Source: Paenibacillus athensensis (GTDB lineage Bacteria > Bacillota > Bacilli > Paenibacillales > NBRC-103111). Taken from it: DNA of 64,000 nucleotides. Both the position numbers and the translations under genes were made by a program. Below, in pieces: positions 53,294-62,745 of this stretch. The stretch spans positions 186,001 through 250,000 of the forward strand of contig NZ_MYFO02000005.1 in NCBI RefSeq assembly GCF_004514475.2. Reading direction: 5' to 3'. The notes under the pieces are model-generated. The model had not been told where the DNA came from, did not search any database, and was given only the letters and a program-made list of their open reading frames with translations. The first letter of the stretch is position 1. Every line of letters begins with the position of its first letter.

Positions 53294-55114
53294 TTATTTC
53301 GTAACCTGTTGTTTCATTCGTTCTACTGCATCATTAAAATATGCATTGGTTTGCCCTTCATTATTTAAGCCCGTCAATGCTTTTTGATAAAGCTCCATAG
53401 CTTGCGCGTACTTGGCTTCATTTTCTTTAACGTTACCCAAATAAAAATACAAATACGGATTTGGAACAGCCTCCGTTTTCTTTAACTCAAGTGATAGTGC
53501 GCGTTCGAGATAAAATCCGGCTTTATTGAACACCTTGTTTTGCAAAAAACTACTTCCGACTTGCATTAACGTTTGTGTGTCATCTGGATTGGCTGCAAGT
53601 TTTTTTTGTGCTTCCATAAGCTCTGGGATAAGCGAGATATCAACTTGATTCATTTCCAAGCTGCTTGAATCCATATCGGAAATGCTCTTGATTTGTTCAC
53701 GCGTCATGAAATTCGCCAAATAACCCTTTTCGTCGAAAACAAATATTTTATCGTAGTCTTGAATGTGAATATGTTCCAAAGTTTTCTTGGAGATGTAGGT
53801 TCCCGCTTTCTCCTCACTTTCATTTGTAACTCCGATGGTCCAATAAGACTTATGAATGTGGTTAAAGCTCCTATCGATGAATTTAGAAGCTTTAAAAGGG
53901 TTAAAGCTCGAAGTAGCGCCTATGACTAAAACATGATCTCCCGGTTGAATTTGCTGTTGAATAAACGGAAAATTGTTGAGCATATGTCTATTGATTTGTT
54001 CTTGGCTTAAAATCCAGACAGATGTTTGACTGTGGTAACTTCTATGATTCCATACAATGCTTAAAAACGCCAAAATAGCTGCTCCCACCATCAAAGAACG
54101 TCGATTAAATAAACGATGGCTAAAATAGGTTTCCTCCACGAGCATAATAAGGGAAAAACTAAGCGGAGCGGCTAACCATGCATAGAAATTAAATAAATGG
54201 TTGGGCAAAACAGCGTTTGGAGCATACGTTAATAGCCCCATGCCGAATAATAAAATCATTTTGTTCCAATTGGTCTTGGCCATGAAGTTGATCGCAAAAG
54301 CGGCAATAAGGGTAACAAGCGTAAATGGATTCGTAAAATGTTTCAAATAAAACCAGTACGTTTTGACGATAGAAATTGGATTCACGCTAATATAATATGT
54401 GTCTTGATTATTGGCCTCGGAATTGATAAAGGGACTGTTGGTGATGAAACTGCTTTGGAAAAAAACAAGACCGTACATGAAAATTGTATATAAGATTAGA
54501 AGACTTAAATAACGTCTGTATTCTTTCTCATAAAACCATTGATACCCCCAAAAAAACAATAAAACTAAAACGTAAGTTTCTTTGGAGAAAAAACACAAAA
54601 ATATAGTAACGAAAGGAAGGATCTTAAAAATAAACCGTTGATCTGATTTATACTTTAACCATGCAATCAAGGTATTGATCATAAAAAAATAAGCGATTGT
54701 ATTATAAATATCAAACCAGTAGTTACTATAGAATTCAGGGTGAGCAAATATGGAGATCAAATAAATGAAAACAAATACCATACTTAACTTCGTTTTACCT
54801 GAAAGCAATTTAACAAAATATATCGTTAATCCAATATTTAACAAGACGATTCCAATCAAACACAAATTAAAAACTTGAAAATTAAAATCGGCAAACAACG
54901 ACATGACAATGGTTGAAACAAAGCGGGTTTGTTTAAACAAATCGCCACCTATATGAAAATCTATAGCGGAAGTGTAATACACATAGTTATCCGCATGATA
55001 GGGCACTGAGGGGTCAAAATAACCGGGATAAATAAACTTCAAACAAAGATAATAACAAACGAATATTAATATAGCAATTTTGAACAAGCTGATAAATGAA
55101 CTATTCGATTTCAT
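53294..55114 (-). CDS. Polytopic GT-C-like glycosyltransferase with C-terminal TPR-like region
   Basis: A 606-residue AT-rich membrane protein with about 10-11 helices (roughly 1-365), an acidic/aromatic first loop (YPGYFDPSVPYHADNYVYYTSAIDFH) typical of GT-C enzymes, and a soluble tail. The tail (about 500-606: LMEAQKKLAANPDDTQTLMQVGSSFLQNKVFNKAGFYLERALSLE...YLYFYLGNVKENEAKYAQAMELYQKAL) resembles TPR helices. I infer that it transfers a lipid-linked sugar to the glycan outside the cell, as GtrC-type proteins do. It overlaps the GtrB gene by four bases. Confidence 0.8.
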   Translation of the reverse strand: MKSNSSFISLFKIAILIFVCYYLCLKFIYPGYFDPSVPYHADNYVYYTSAIDFHIGGDLFKQTRFVSTIVMSLFADFNFQVFNLCLIGIVLLNIGLTIYFVKLLSGKTKLSMVFVFIYLISIFAHPEFYSNYWFDIYNTIAYFFMINTLIAWLKYKSDQRFIFKILPFVTIFLCFFSKETYVLVLLFFWGYQWFYEKEYRRYLSLLILYTIFMYGLVFFQSSFITNSPFINSEANNQDTYYISVNPISIVKTYWFYLKHFTNPFTLVTLIAAFAINFMAKTNWNKMILLFGMGLLTYAPNAVLPNHLFNFYAWLAAPLSFSLIMLVEETYFSHRLFNRRSLMVGAAILAFLSIVWNHRSYHSQTSVWILSQEQINRHMLNNFPFIQQQIQPGDHVLVIGATSSFNPFKASKFIDRSFNHIHKSYWTIGVTNESEEKAGTYISKKTLEHIHIQDYDKIFVFDEKGYLANFMTREQIKSISDMDSSSLEMNQVDISLIPELMEAQKKLAANPDDTQTLMQVGSSFLQNKVFNKAGFYLERALSLELKKTEAVPNPYLYFYLGNVKENEAKYAQAMELYQKALTGLNNEGQTNAYFNDAVERMKQQVTK

Positions 55115-56058
55115 CTTATTTGTTCCTTCTCTACATTGAACTGCTTCTCAATAATGGTTAACGGCTTTCTTTTCACCTGCTGATATATTCTTCCTAAATA
55201 CTCGCCGATTATGCCTAGGAACAAAGCGTTTAAACTTAGCGATAATAAGATTAATATGGTTAAGGTCGCAAAGCCGGCCGGCCAGTCGGCCCCCAAAATT
55301 TTACCAATTAAATAACAAACTAACCCGAGAAATGTGATAACACTGACGGATAAACCAACATAAGTAGCAAACCGAAGCGGGACCAAGGAGTGATTTAAAA
55401 TACCATCGAAGGCCAACTTCATCAATTGACTGAACGAAAATTTACTGCTCCCTTTTAGACGTTCATTACGATCATAGGGAAGGCCGATTTGATTAAATCC
55501 CATTGAAGCAATAGCGCCGCGCAAATAAGGCTGTTCATCATGAAGTTGCCAAAGCTGGTCTAGAATTTGACGATCAACTAATCGAAAATCACCAGCATCG
55601 CGGGGAATTGTTTCCTCACTTAATTTATCAATAATATAATAAAATAGTTTGCGGATTTGATTGATGAGCCAATTTTCTTTTCTGGATTTGCGGATTCCAT
55701 ACACCACTTGATAGCCTTGCTTCCACTTCTCTAAAAAAGCAGGTATCATGTCAAGGGGATCTTGCAAATCGCAATCGATTTGAATAGCTACATCACCGCG
55801 TGCATGCAAATACCCGGTTAAAATCGACTTTTGATAACCAAAATTTTTCGAGAAGCGAATTACCTTTACTTTTTTGTCTGATTGAGCCAATCGCTCCAAT
55901 AGTTCTGGCGTTCGGTCTACACTATGATTGTCTGTAAAAATGACTTCATAATCGTATTCCGGCTGCAAGGAATCGGTCAGTTTTTTCAACTCAACATACA
56001 AAGTTTCAATATTCTCTTCCTCATTGAAAACTGGCACGACAAAAGAAATTAAACGCAT
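55111..56058 (-). CDS. GtrB/DPM1-type polyprenyl-phosphate glycosyltransferase
   Basis: A 315-residue family 2 transferase that attaches a sugar to undecaprenyl phosphate. The GT-A part has SFVVPVFNEEENIETLYVELKKL, VIFTDNHSVDRTPELLERL, FGYQKSILTGYLHARGDVAIQIDCDLQDPLDMI (DxD-type DCDLQDP) and the acceptor region RDAGDFRLVDRQIL. Two C-terminal helices (VGLSVSVITFLGLVCYLIG and TILILLSLSLNALFLGIIGEYLGRIY) anchor it. It lies between the CDP-sugar genes and the GT-C gene, pointing to a CDP-3,6-dideoxyhexose or other dedicated donor. Confidence 0.93.
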   Translation of the reverse strand: MRLISFVVPVFNEEENIETLYVELKKLTDSLQPEYDYEVIFTDNHSVDRTPELLERLAQSDKKVKVIRFSKNFGYQKSILTGYLHARGDVAIQIDCDLQDPLDMIPAFLEKWKQGYQVVYGIRKSRKENWLINQIRKLFYYIIDKLSEETIPRDAGDFRLVDRQILDQLWQLHDEQPYLRGAIASMGFNQIGLPYDRNERLKGSSKFSFSQLMKLAFDGILNHSLVPLRFATYVGLSVSVITFLGLVCYLIGKILGADWPAGFATLTILILLSLSLNALFLGIIGEYLGRIYQQVKRKPLTIIEKQFNVEKEQIR

Positions 56059-56059
56059 G

Positions 56060-56965
56060 TCAGGATTCCCCTTTAATTAAGCAACTTCGCACGATCTGCT
56101 CAATCCCTTCCTTCAAACTGGTTGAATGGCTCCAGCCCAGCTTCCGCAAAGGTTCACAGTCTGCGACTGAGTATAAAATTTCGTTTTCCCGATCCGGCAG
56201 TGCGCCAAAATTCAATTTCGTTGTGGCTTTAGTAACCTCCTTAGCCAACTTTACGAAACTCTGTATGGATATGGCCGCTCCACTTCCTAATTCGAAAGCA
56301 GAAATTTGTTCAAGCTTGCTTCTTTGTTTAATTAGATAAAGGTATGCCTTTACCGCGTCGTCGACAAAAATAAAATCTCTCTGCTGTTCGCCGGAAGTCA
56401 AATCAATCTCAGATTCGTTACCGATCAAGCGATTGATAATACTCATTACAAATTTGGATTCGTTATCCAACGGACCATATAAATGCTCCAGTTTCACATT
56501 AATAAACTGTGCCGAGTCCAGAGCAGCAACGTGCTTCTCTGCCATTTCCGCAAAACATTGCTTGCTCCAACGATAATTATGTAAATAACCGTAAGCTTGA
56601 TAATTCGGTTTATTAAAAAAAGTATCCGTATTGATAAAAGCACCCTGCGGATGGGTGGCTGTCAAAGCTTCCAATACTTTCAATGGAAAAACAACATTAT
56701 CTTCGATGACTGCACTGCCCTGCTGCTTGTGACCGTAATTTGTGGCAGCATGAATAACCGTATCGATTCGATGAACACGGAAGATGTCTTCAACCGATGT
56801 CATATCGATATTGTACAGAAACATGTTGGGAAGCACCTGTTTCAACCTGGACGAGTCCGACGAAGACCGTTTCAGAGCAATCACCTTATATCCATGTTGG
56901 AGCAATCCCTTTACCAGATGACTGCCCAAAAATCCGGCCGCTCCTGTTACCGCAATCTCCATCAT
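56060..56965 (-). CDS. NAD(P)-dependent epimerase/reductase, RfbJ-like (CDP-abequose/paratose synthase type)
   Basis: A 301-residue extended SDR. GAAGFLGSHLVKGLLQHGY binds the cofactor. The catalytic Tyr/Lys pair is in the NYRWSKQCFAEMA region. INVKLEHLYGPLDNESKF, SGEQQRDFIFVDDAVKAYLYL and the LGWSHSTSLKEGIEQIV end resemble CDP-abequose synthase RfbJ. It would reduce CDP-4-keto-3,6-dideoxyglucose to CDP-abequose or CDP-paratose. Assignment between the two epimers cannot be made from sequence by eye. It overlaps rfbG by four bases and follows rfbH-rfbF-rfbG, the order of the Salmonella pathway. Confidence 0.75.
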   Translation of the reverse strand: MMEIAVTGAAGFLGSHLVKGLLQHGYKVIALKRSSSDSSRLKQVLPNMFLYNIDMTSVEDIFRVHRIDTVIHAATNYGHKQQGSAVIEDNVVFPLKVLEALTATHPQGAFINTDTFFNKPNYQAYGYLHNYRWSKQCFAEMAEKHVAALDSAQFINVKLEHLYGPLDNESKFVMSIINRLIGNESEIDLTSGEQQRDFIFVDDAVKAYLYLIKQRSKLEQISAFELGSGAAISIQSFVKLAKEVTKATTKLNFGALPDRENEILYSVADCEPLRKLGWSHSTSLKEGIEQIVRSCLIKGES

Positions 56966-58029
56966 TGCTGATACTCCATAATTTGTTTGACGCTGACTTC
57001 AAACAAGGACTCGCCTTTTAAGTCCGCTTCTGTCCACTCGACTATTTTGTCAAGGGCTTGATGTAAACTCCATTTGGGTTTCCATTGCAGCTGGCTGTGA
57101 GCTTTCGAACAGTCCAATTTCAAATAATGGGCTTCATGGAAATTTCCATCTTGTACAATGGTATAACCTTGATGGGGGCCATTCCATTTCTCGCACAAGG
57201 CTTCAACGATCCAACGAACTGGTTCCACATCCTGATCATATGGGCCGAAATTCCAAGCTTCAGCAAACTGCGCTCCGTCTCGATACAGCTTCTCGGCCAA
57301 TTTCATGTAACCGCTTAAAGGCTCCAGTACATGCTGCCACGGGCGAATAGCCTGAGGATTACGAATGATGATGGGTTGTCTATTCACTAATGAGTGAATA
57401 ATATCCGGAATTAATCGGTCTTGGGCCCAGTCGCCGCCGCCGATCACATTGCCCGCTCTTGCAGAAGCAACAGCAACCCGGTGCAGTTCATACTGGTCAG
57501 GATGAAAAAAAGAATTGCGGTAAGCAGAAGTAACCAGCTCGGAACAAGCTTTGCTGCTGGAATACGGGTCATAACCGCCCAACGCTTCATTTTCTCTATA
57601 TCCCCAAACCCATTCCTGGTTCTCATAACATTTATCTGTTGTAATATTGATAACTGCGCGGATCGTAGAACATGCTTTTACCGCTTCCAACATGTTGACA
57701 GTCCCCATTACATTTGTAGTATAGGTTTCAACCGGAGAACGATAAGACTCCCGAACCAAAGGTTGCGCAGCCATGTGAAATACGATATCGGGCTCAGCCT
57801 GCTGCATGCTTGCTGTTAAATAACTTAGGTCGCGAACGTCGCCAATAATGGATGATTCCAGCCGGTCCGCCAAACCGCATTTTTCAAACATCGACGGCTG
57901 TGTCGGAATATCCAACGAATATCCGGTTACAAGAGCGCCTTTTTGCAAGAGCCACAAACTTAACCACGAGCCTTTGAAGCCCGTATGTCCTGTAACAAAC
58001 ACTTTTTTATTATTCCAGAATTTATCCAC
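56962..58029 (-). CDS. rfbG: CDP-glucose 4,6-dehydratase
   Basis: A 355-residue SDR, length as in the Salmonella RfbG family. It has FVTGHTGFKGSWLSLWLLQKGALVTGY, HMAAQPLVRESYRSPVETYTTNVMGTVNMLEAV, NITTDKCYENQEWVWGYRENEALGGYDPYSSSKACSELV with the catalytic YSSSK, and AGNVIGGGDWAQDRLIPD. It makes CDP-4-keto-6-deoxyglucose. I choose the GTG (VDKFWNNKK) that overlaps the last codons of rfbF and sits seven bases after GCGGGGG; longer in-frame extensions are inside rfbF. Confidence 0.93.
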   Translation of the reverse strand: MDKFWNNKKVFVTGHTGFKGSWLSLWLLQKGALVTGYSLDIPTQPSMFEKCGLADRLESSIIGDVRDLSYLTASMQQAEPDIVFHMAAQPLVRESYRSPVETYTTNVMGTVNMLEAVKACSTIRAVINITTDKCYENQEWVWGYRENEALGGYDPYSSSKACSELVTSAYRNSFFHPDQYELHRVAVASARAGNVIGGGDWAQDRLIPDIIHSLVNRQPIIIRNPQAIRPWQHVLEPLSGYMKLAEKLYRDGAQFAEAWNFGPYDQDVEPVRWIVEALCEKWNGPHQGYTIVQDGNFHEAHYLKLDCSKAHSQLQWKPKWSLHQALDKIVEWTEADLKGESLFEVSVKQIMEYQQ

Positions 58030-58822
58030 GATATTCCCCCGCAAATGATTCCCAGGTTTTCCAAGGTGCTTGTCCGGTTTTCCAAAGCTGCTCCAATTGA
58101 TTCTTATCCCGTAAAGTGTCCATCGGTTGCCAAAAACCATGATGTTTATAAGCCATCAATTCGTTTTTTATCGCCAAATTTTCTAAAGGCTCTTTTTCCA
58201 AAACAGTCTCATCTCCGTCGATAAAATCAAATACTTCAGGCTGCATGACGAAGAAGCCCGCGTTGATCCAAGCGCCGTCCCCTTTTGGCTTTTCTTGAAA
58301 GCCAAGAACCTCGTCCTGATCCGTCAAGCTGAGAGCTCCAAAACGACCACTTGGCTGAACCGTAGTTACCGTAGCAAGCCTACCGTGAAGCTTATGGTAA
58401 TTCACTAACTCTGCGATGTTAATATCGGAGACGCCGTCTCCGTAAGTCAGCATAAACGGTTCATCTTTGACGAAAGGCTGAATACGTTTGACCCGGCCTC
58501 CGGTCATTGTATCTAAGCCGGTATTAACCAGTGTTACCCGCCAAGGCTCAGCCGAATGCTGATGAGTGATCAGTTGATTTTCGTTGGTAAAATCAAAAGT
58601 GACATCCGATTCATGTAGAAAATAATGGGCAAAATATTCTTTAATAAAGAACCCTTTGTAGCCTAAACAAATAATAAAATCATTAAATCCGTAAGCCGAA
58701 TATCCCTTCATAATATGCCACAGAATCGGTTTTTCTCCAATTTCAATCATCGGTTTCGGCCTTAAATGCGATTCTTCACTGATGCGAGTGCCATAACCTC
58801 CGGCAAGGATCACAACTTTCAT
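58022..58822 (-). CDS. rfbF: Glucose-1-phosphate cytidylyltransferase
   Basis: A 266-residue nucleotidyltransferase that makes CDP-glucose. It shows MKVVILAGGYGTRISEESHLRPKPMIEIGEKPILWHIMKGYSAYGFNDFIICLGYKGFFIKEYFAHYF, LMLTYGDGVSDINIAELVNYHKLHGRLATVTTVQPSGRFG and GDGAWINAGFFVMQPEVFDFI. Start ATG after AGGAGG. It is the second gene of the CDP-sugar block and overlaps rfbG. These enzymes are usually dedicated to CDP-3,6-dideoxyhexose pathways. Confidence 0.95.
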   Translation of the reverse strand: MKVVILAGGYGTRISEESHLRPKPMIEIGEKPILWHIMKGYSAYGFNDFIICLGYKGFFIKEYFAHYFLHESDVTFDFTNENQLITHQHSAEPWRVTLVNTGLDTMTGGRVKRIQPFVKDEPFMLTYGDGVSDINIAELVNYHKLHGRLATVTTVQPSGRFGALSLTDQDEVLGFQEKPKGDGAWINAGFFVMQPEVFDFIDGDETVLEKEPLENLAIKNELMAYKHHGFWQPMDTLRDKNQLEQLWKTGQAPWKTWESFAGEYRG

Positions 58823-58836
58823 GCTAACAATCCTCC

Positions 58837-60402
58837 TTAAGAATGCGCTTTAACAAATTCTTGAATTTTGCCGATGACGTAGTCAATCATCTCGGCTGTT
58901 AATCCCGGGTACACACCTACCAGAAAAGTATCGTTCAAGATTTTGTCCGTATTCCGCAAATCACCAACTACACGAAAGTTCGCATTGGCAAACGCCGGCT
59001 GTCTAATTAAATTTCCAGCAAACAGCATCCGGGTCTGAATCCGATTTCGCTCCAAAAACGCGACAATTTCATTACGCGAAAATTTGACCTGCTCACGTAA
59101 CGTTAAAATAAAGCCGAACCAGCTCGGCTCTGAACCCGGTGTAGGGTGCGGCAATATAAAATAATCATTCAAGTCCTGAAGTCCCGCAAGCAAACGACTG
59201 AAATTATCTCGGCGCGCTTTAACGAATCCGGGCACTTTTTTTAATTGCTCGACACCTACGGCCGCTTGCATTTCTGTCACCCTCAAATTATAACCGATAT
59301 GAGAATATGTATATTTATGATCATATCCATAAGGAAGGGAGCCTAATTGCCAATCAAATCGTTTTTTGCACGTATTGTCACACCCCGAAGGACACCAGCA
59401 ATCCCGTCCCCAGTCGCGGAAAGATTCAAGAATCATTTTCAGCTGAGCATCGTTTGTATAGACCGCACCGCCTTCTCCCATTGTCATATGGTGCGGCGGA
59501 TAAAAACTGGACGTGCCAATATGTCCATGAGTGCCCGTCAATTTACCTTGATATAGCGAACCCAGGGCATCGCAGTTATCTTCAATTACCCAAAGCTGAT
59601 ACTTGCGGGCTACAACCAGAACTGTGTCCAAGTCAAACGGATTTCCCATCGTATGCGCGATCATAATGGCTTTGGTTTTGGGCGTGACAGCAGCCTCGAT
59701 CTGATCGGCCAATATATTGTAAGTTCCCAAGTCCACGTCCACAAAGACTGGAATCGCCCCGTTTTGAATAATTGGCGCTACCGTGGTAGGAAATCCCGCT
59801 GCCACTGTAATCACTTCATCACCCGGCATAACTCTGCGCTCACCCAGTTTGGGTGATGTTAATGCAGAAAAAGCCAACAAATTGGCTGAAGAACCGGAAT
59901 TGGTCAGTAAGGCGTATTTGACTCCCATAAATGCAGCAAATTCTTGCTCGAATCTTTTATTATACCGCCCGGCTGTCAACCAGAAATCTAACGAAGCGTC
60001 AACTAGGCTTTTCATTTCTTGTTCATCGTACACTCTGCCTCCATAAAAGATCGAAGAGGATTGTGAATCGAATGCCACTTCTTTTTTATGGAATAGCTGA
60101 TAAAATGTATCGACTTTCGACATGAGCTCGAACCGCAGCACTTTCTCCAGTTCAGCTTTGGCTAAGCTACCTGCCGGATCAAACGCTTCATCCGAACGTA
60201 TGAACATTTTATTTCTTATATCCAGAACATAGCGAGCAGAGCTTCCTTCCACGTTCACATAAATTTGAAACGCTTCGTCAGTAATCGGGCTTTCCTTTAA
60301 GCCAATAGCTTGAAACGCCTGATCTGCCATTTCAATTATCACTACTGATTGTTGTCGTTGCTTCAAATGAATAAGATCCCCTAATTTAAACATTTTCGTC
60401 AC
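58837..60402 (-). CDS. rfbH: CDP-4-keto-6-deoxyglucose 3-dehydrase with an N-terminal extension
   Basis: A 521-residue PMP/[2Fe-2S] dehydrase of the DegT/DnrJ/EryC1 superfamily; it removes the C3 hydroxyl. The lysine that forms the Schiff base in aminotransferases is replaced by His ([15 protein letters not shown]), the mark of true E1 dehydrases. Cysteines of the plant-type-like [2Fe-2S] cluster are seen in [16 protein letters not shown]. Salmonella RfbH has about 437 residues; this one has about 85 more at the N-terminus ([25 protein letters not shown]...), of unknown role. Start: GTG three bases after GAGGAG or an ATG 12 bases after; the former is listed. It needs an RfbI-type reductase, not seen here. 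Confidence 0.93.
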   Translation of the reverse strand: MTKMFKLGDLIHLKQRQQSVVIIEMADQAFQAIGLKESPITDEAFQIYVNVEGSSARYVLDIRNKMFIRSDEAFDPAGSLAKAELEKVLRFELMSKVDTFYQLFHKKEVAFDSQSSSIFYGGRVYDEQEMKSLVDASLDFWLTAGRYNKRFEQEFAAFMGVKYALLTNSGSSANLLAFSALTSPKLGERRVMPGDEVITVAAGFPTTVAPIIQNGAIPVFVDVDLGTYNILADQIEAAVTPKTKAIMIAHTMGNPFDLDTVLVVARKYQLWVIEDNCDALGSLYQGKLTGTHGHIGTSSFYPPHHMTMGEGGAVYTNDAQLKMILESFRDWGRDCWCPSGCDNTCKKRFDWQLGSLPYGYDHKYTYSHIGYNLRVTEMQAAVGVEQLKKVPGFVKARRDNFSRLLAGLQDLNDYFILPHPTPGSEPSWFGFILTLREQVKFSRNEIVAFLERNRIQTRMLFAGNLIRQPAFANANFRVVGDLRNTDKILNDTFLVGVYPGLTAEMIDYVIGKIQEFVKAHS

Positions 60403-60426
60403 TGTCTCCTCTAAGCTATAGGACTT

Positions 60427-62184
60427 TTATTGTAGTATAGTCTTTCCCATTTTCAAATTATTTGGTATAGATATCCACAATAAACACATTTGATTATCGA
60501 TTCTATAGAAGGCAAATTTTCCGGGCTCCAGCTTCGACAATGACTCATTGTTTACGGCTGTATCCGATAGAGAGTAAGTAACATTCCGATCCTGATCAAC
60601 CAAAGAAATGTCTTTCATTTTATCGAAATTTGTAACTATTTTGTAAAACAATTTTTCTCCGGAAGCCGTTATCTGCGCATAGGCTGAATCGGGAATAGCC
60701 CAATCTTCCGGCCGAATTGTGACCGGAGTTGAATGTTTCGAACCTATATAGAAATCAGTCACATCTTCCATCAAACGGGTAGTGGTATTGAATTTTAGCA
60801 ACAAGAGATCCGTTTGAGCTAAATCGACGGCTGACAAGTCATCAACATACGTAACTTTTAAGCTTGGATTCTCAGCATACACTTGAAAAAAGGTTGAACC
60901 TTGTAGCGTCCATATTAATGCCGGATCATTTTGTATATAAATGGTCTTAAATCTAATGTTTAATCCATATTGCTTTATACTGCTTGCATAAGTGCTATCA
61001 GCAATATGTAAAGCATCCATAAAATAAACTCTATCCAAAAATTTCCTAACATACAAATCATTTTTGAATACAGGAATACAAATGAGTAACAAGAGTATAT
61101 ATTTCACTACATTTTTCAGTTGCAGCCGGGGCAACACGTAAGCTGTGAGCAGCAGCAGTACCGCATAAGGAGCATATAACCATCGATACTCCTGTCGAAT
61201 TGTGATGGAGGCTGCCAGCAACAAAGACAGCATAAGTACCATACCTAGTCCAAAAATTACGAAGCTCTTATTATGCTCCAATTTGCTCTTGAGAAATTGC
61301 CTTATTAAAGCAATTAACAAAACAAGGTAAATACCTGAAATCAGAACGCTTAATGTTTGTGTCATCAAAGATTCTTGCGGAAAATTAATACCATTCAAAT
61401 ATGGCGCTCCTACATTTATACCCACCATATTTAATAAGCCACAACCTACGAATATAACAATTTGTAAAAAGTCAAATCCAATGGCTGCTCCTCCGGTTCC
61501 TTGGAGAAAGGTAATATCAATAACTATTTTTTTTAGAGCTACATTCAGCAATACAGGAGTAATCGTCCACAAAGCATAGTACCACTTCTTTTTTTTATAA
61601 ATATACATTAATAACAGGAACAAGAATGGAACTGTAACAATATAGCGTTCATGTGTAAAAATCAATAATGTTTGAAGCAGTAGCAAAGCATAGAGATTAA
61701 TTCTCTTCGGATTTTGATAAATATATACGCAAAACAACAGCATAAGTAAAAAAAGGATTAGTGCAACTGCTTCCATTAAACCATATATCTGCAGCACATT
61801 GTAGTAAGAAAAGCGGCAAGTGACAAAAATCAATGCAAATATGAAAGCATAGAGAGTTTTTCGAGTAAGCAGCAGCAATAAACAAAACATCAAAACAACC
61901 GCTATAAAATTCACGATTATGTTAAAAAAAATATATAACTGGAGGTCAGTTCCAAAAATTTTAGCCGTTACATACTGAAAAAAATTAAAAACTGGACGGT
62001 ATTTTCCGAATGGTGCAGAAAACAAAGTGTAATGCAATAAACTCTCTTGACCGCTCTGAATTGCATGCAAGCTAAAAAGATCATCGCCCATAATGGTTTG
62101 AAATTTAAATTTAACGAACCAGCTCAAATTAACGAAAAACAAAATTATGACTGCAATTGAGTTCCGATACTTTAATGCACGCAT
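60427..62184 (-). CDS. Large polytopic membrane protein, GT-C-like
   Basis: A 585-residue AT-rich membrane protein with about ten helices in the first 370 residues, an extracytoplasmic first loop after TM1 (FKFQTIMGDDLFSLHAIQSGQESLLHYTLFSAPFGKYRP), and a soluble C-terminal 200 residues. The acidic pair DD in loop 1 fits a GT-C polyprenol-dependent glycosyltransferase, but no family is certain. It begins ATG behind GGAGGATCGG and is followed closely by rfbH. It could transfer the heptose or dideoxyhexose, but there is no direct evidence. Confidence 0.78.
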   Translation of the reverse strand: MRALKYRNSIAVIILFFVNLSWFVKFKFQTIMGDDLFSLHAIQSGQESLLHYTLFSAPFGKYRPVFNFFQYVTAKIFGTDLQLYIFFNIIVNFIAVVLMFCLLLLLTRKTLYAFIFALIFVTCRFSYYNVLQIYGLMEAVALILFLLMLLFCVYIYQNPKRINLYALLLLQTLLIFTHERYIVTVPFLFLLLMYIYKKKKWYYALWTITPVLLNVALKKIVIDITFLQGTGGAAIGFDFLQIVIFVGCGLLNMVGINVGAPYLNGINFPQESLMTQTLSVLISGIYLVLLIALIRQFLKSKLEHNKSFVIFGLGMVLMLSLLLAASITIRQEYRWLYAPYAVLLLLTAYVLPRLQLKNVVKYILLLLICIPVFKNDLYVRKFLDRVYFMDALHIADSTYASSIKQYGLNIRFKTIYIQNDPALIWTLQGSTFFQVYAENPSLKVTYVDDLSAVDLAQTDLLLLKFNTTTRLMEDVTDFYIGSKHSTPVTIRPEDWAIPDSAYAQITASGEKLFYKIVTNFDKMKDISLVDQDRNVTYSLSDTAVNNESLSKLEPGKFAFYRIDNQMCLLWISIPNNLKMGKTILQ

Positions 62185-62208
62185 ACTTATTCCGATCCTC
62201 CATAACTT

Positions 62209-62745
62209 CTATATCCACTTCACCAATTCGGAAAGATTTTGAATAACGCTAGTTGCTGCTGTCTCTCTTTGCTTGATGGGATCTGTAGCCAGTAAAAGGT
62301 TTGTCTTTACGCCTGCATTCCTTCCGGCTTGAATGTCCGATTCTTGATCACCTACAAGCAATGAACTTCCCAAATCCAAGGAAAAGGCGTCCCGCGCTGC
62401 CAGAATCATTCCGGGATTCGGCTTGCGAAACATACTATCCTGCCTGTACGGCGGAATACCGTCCAAATGGTACGGGCAAAAGTATACCCGATTAATCAGG
62501 ACCCTGGCTTCCGCAAAGCGTTCAAGCATCCAATTATTCAACGTATGAAACTGCTCCTCTGTATAATAACCCTTGGCTATTCCAGCTTGATTCGTAATAA
62601 TGATCAATTTGTATTGTGCCGCCTGAAATTCCCGTAATACTTCAAACACATGAGGCTGAAATTCAAAATCAACAATGCGGTGCACGTAATTTTTCTCTAC
62701 ATTAATTACACCGTCACGGTCCAAGAACAGCGCTTTTGTTTTCAT
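62209..62745 (-). CDS. gmhB: D,D-heptose 1,7-bisphosphate phosphatase-like HAD enzyme
   Basis: A 178-residue HAD-family phosphatase. DRDGVINVEKNYVHRIVDFEFQPHVFEVLREF carries the nucleophile Asp. IIITNQAGIAKGYYTEEQFHTLNNWM, RKPNPGMILAARDAFSLDL and LVGDQESDIQAGRNAGVKTNLL complete the core. The structural zinc loop of canonical GmhB (CxH...CxC) is only half kept: CPYHLDG is present but the second C-x-C is replaced by SMF. It overlaps hddC by four bases and acts between the heptose kinase and guanylyltransferase steps. Confidence 0.88.
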   Translation of the reverse strand: MKTKALFLDRDGVINVEKNYVHRIVDFEFQPHVFEVLREFQAAQYKLIIITNQAGIAKGYYTEEQFHTLNNWMLERFAEARVLINRVYFCPYHLDGIPPYRQDSMFRKPNPGMILAARDAFSLDLGSSLLVGDQESDIQAGRNAGVKTNLLLATDPIKQRETAATSVIQNLSELVKWI

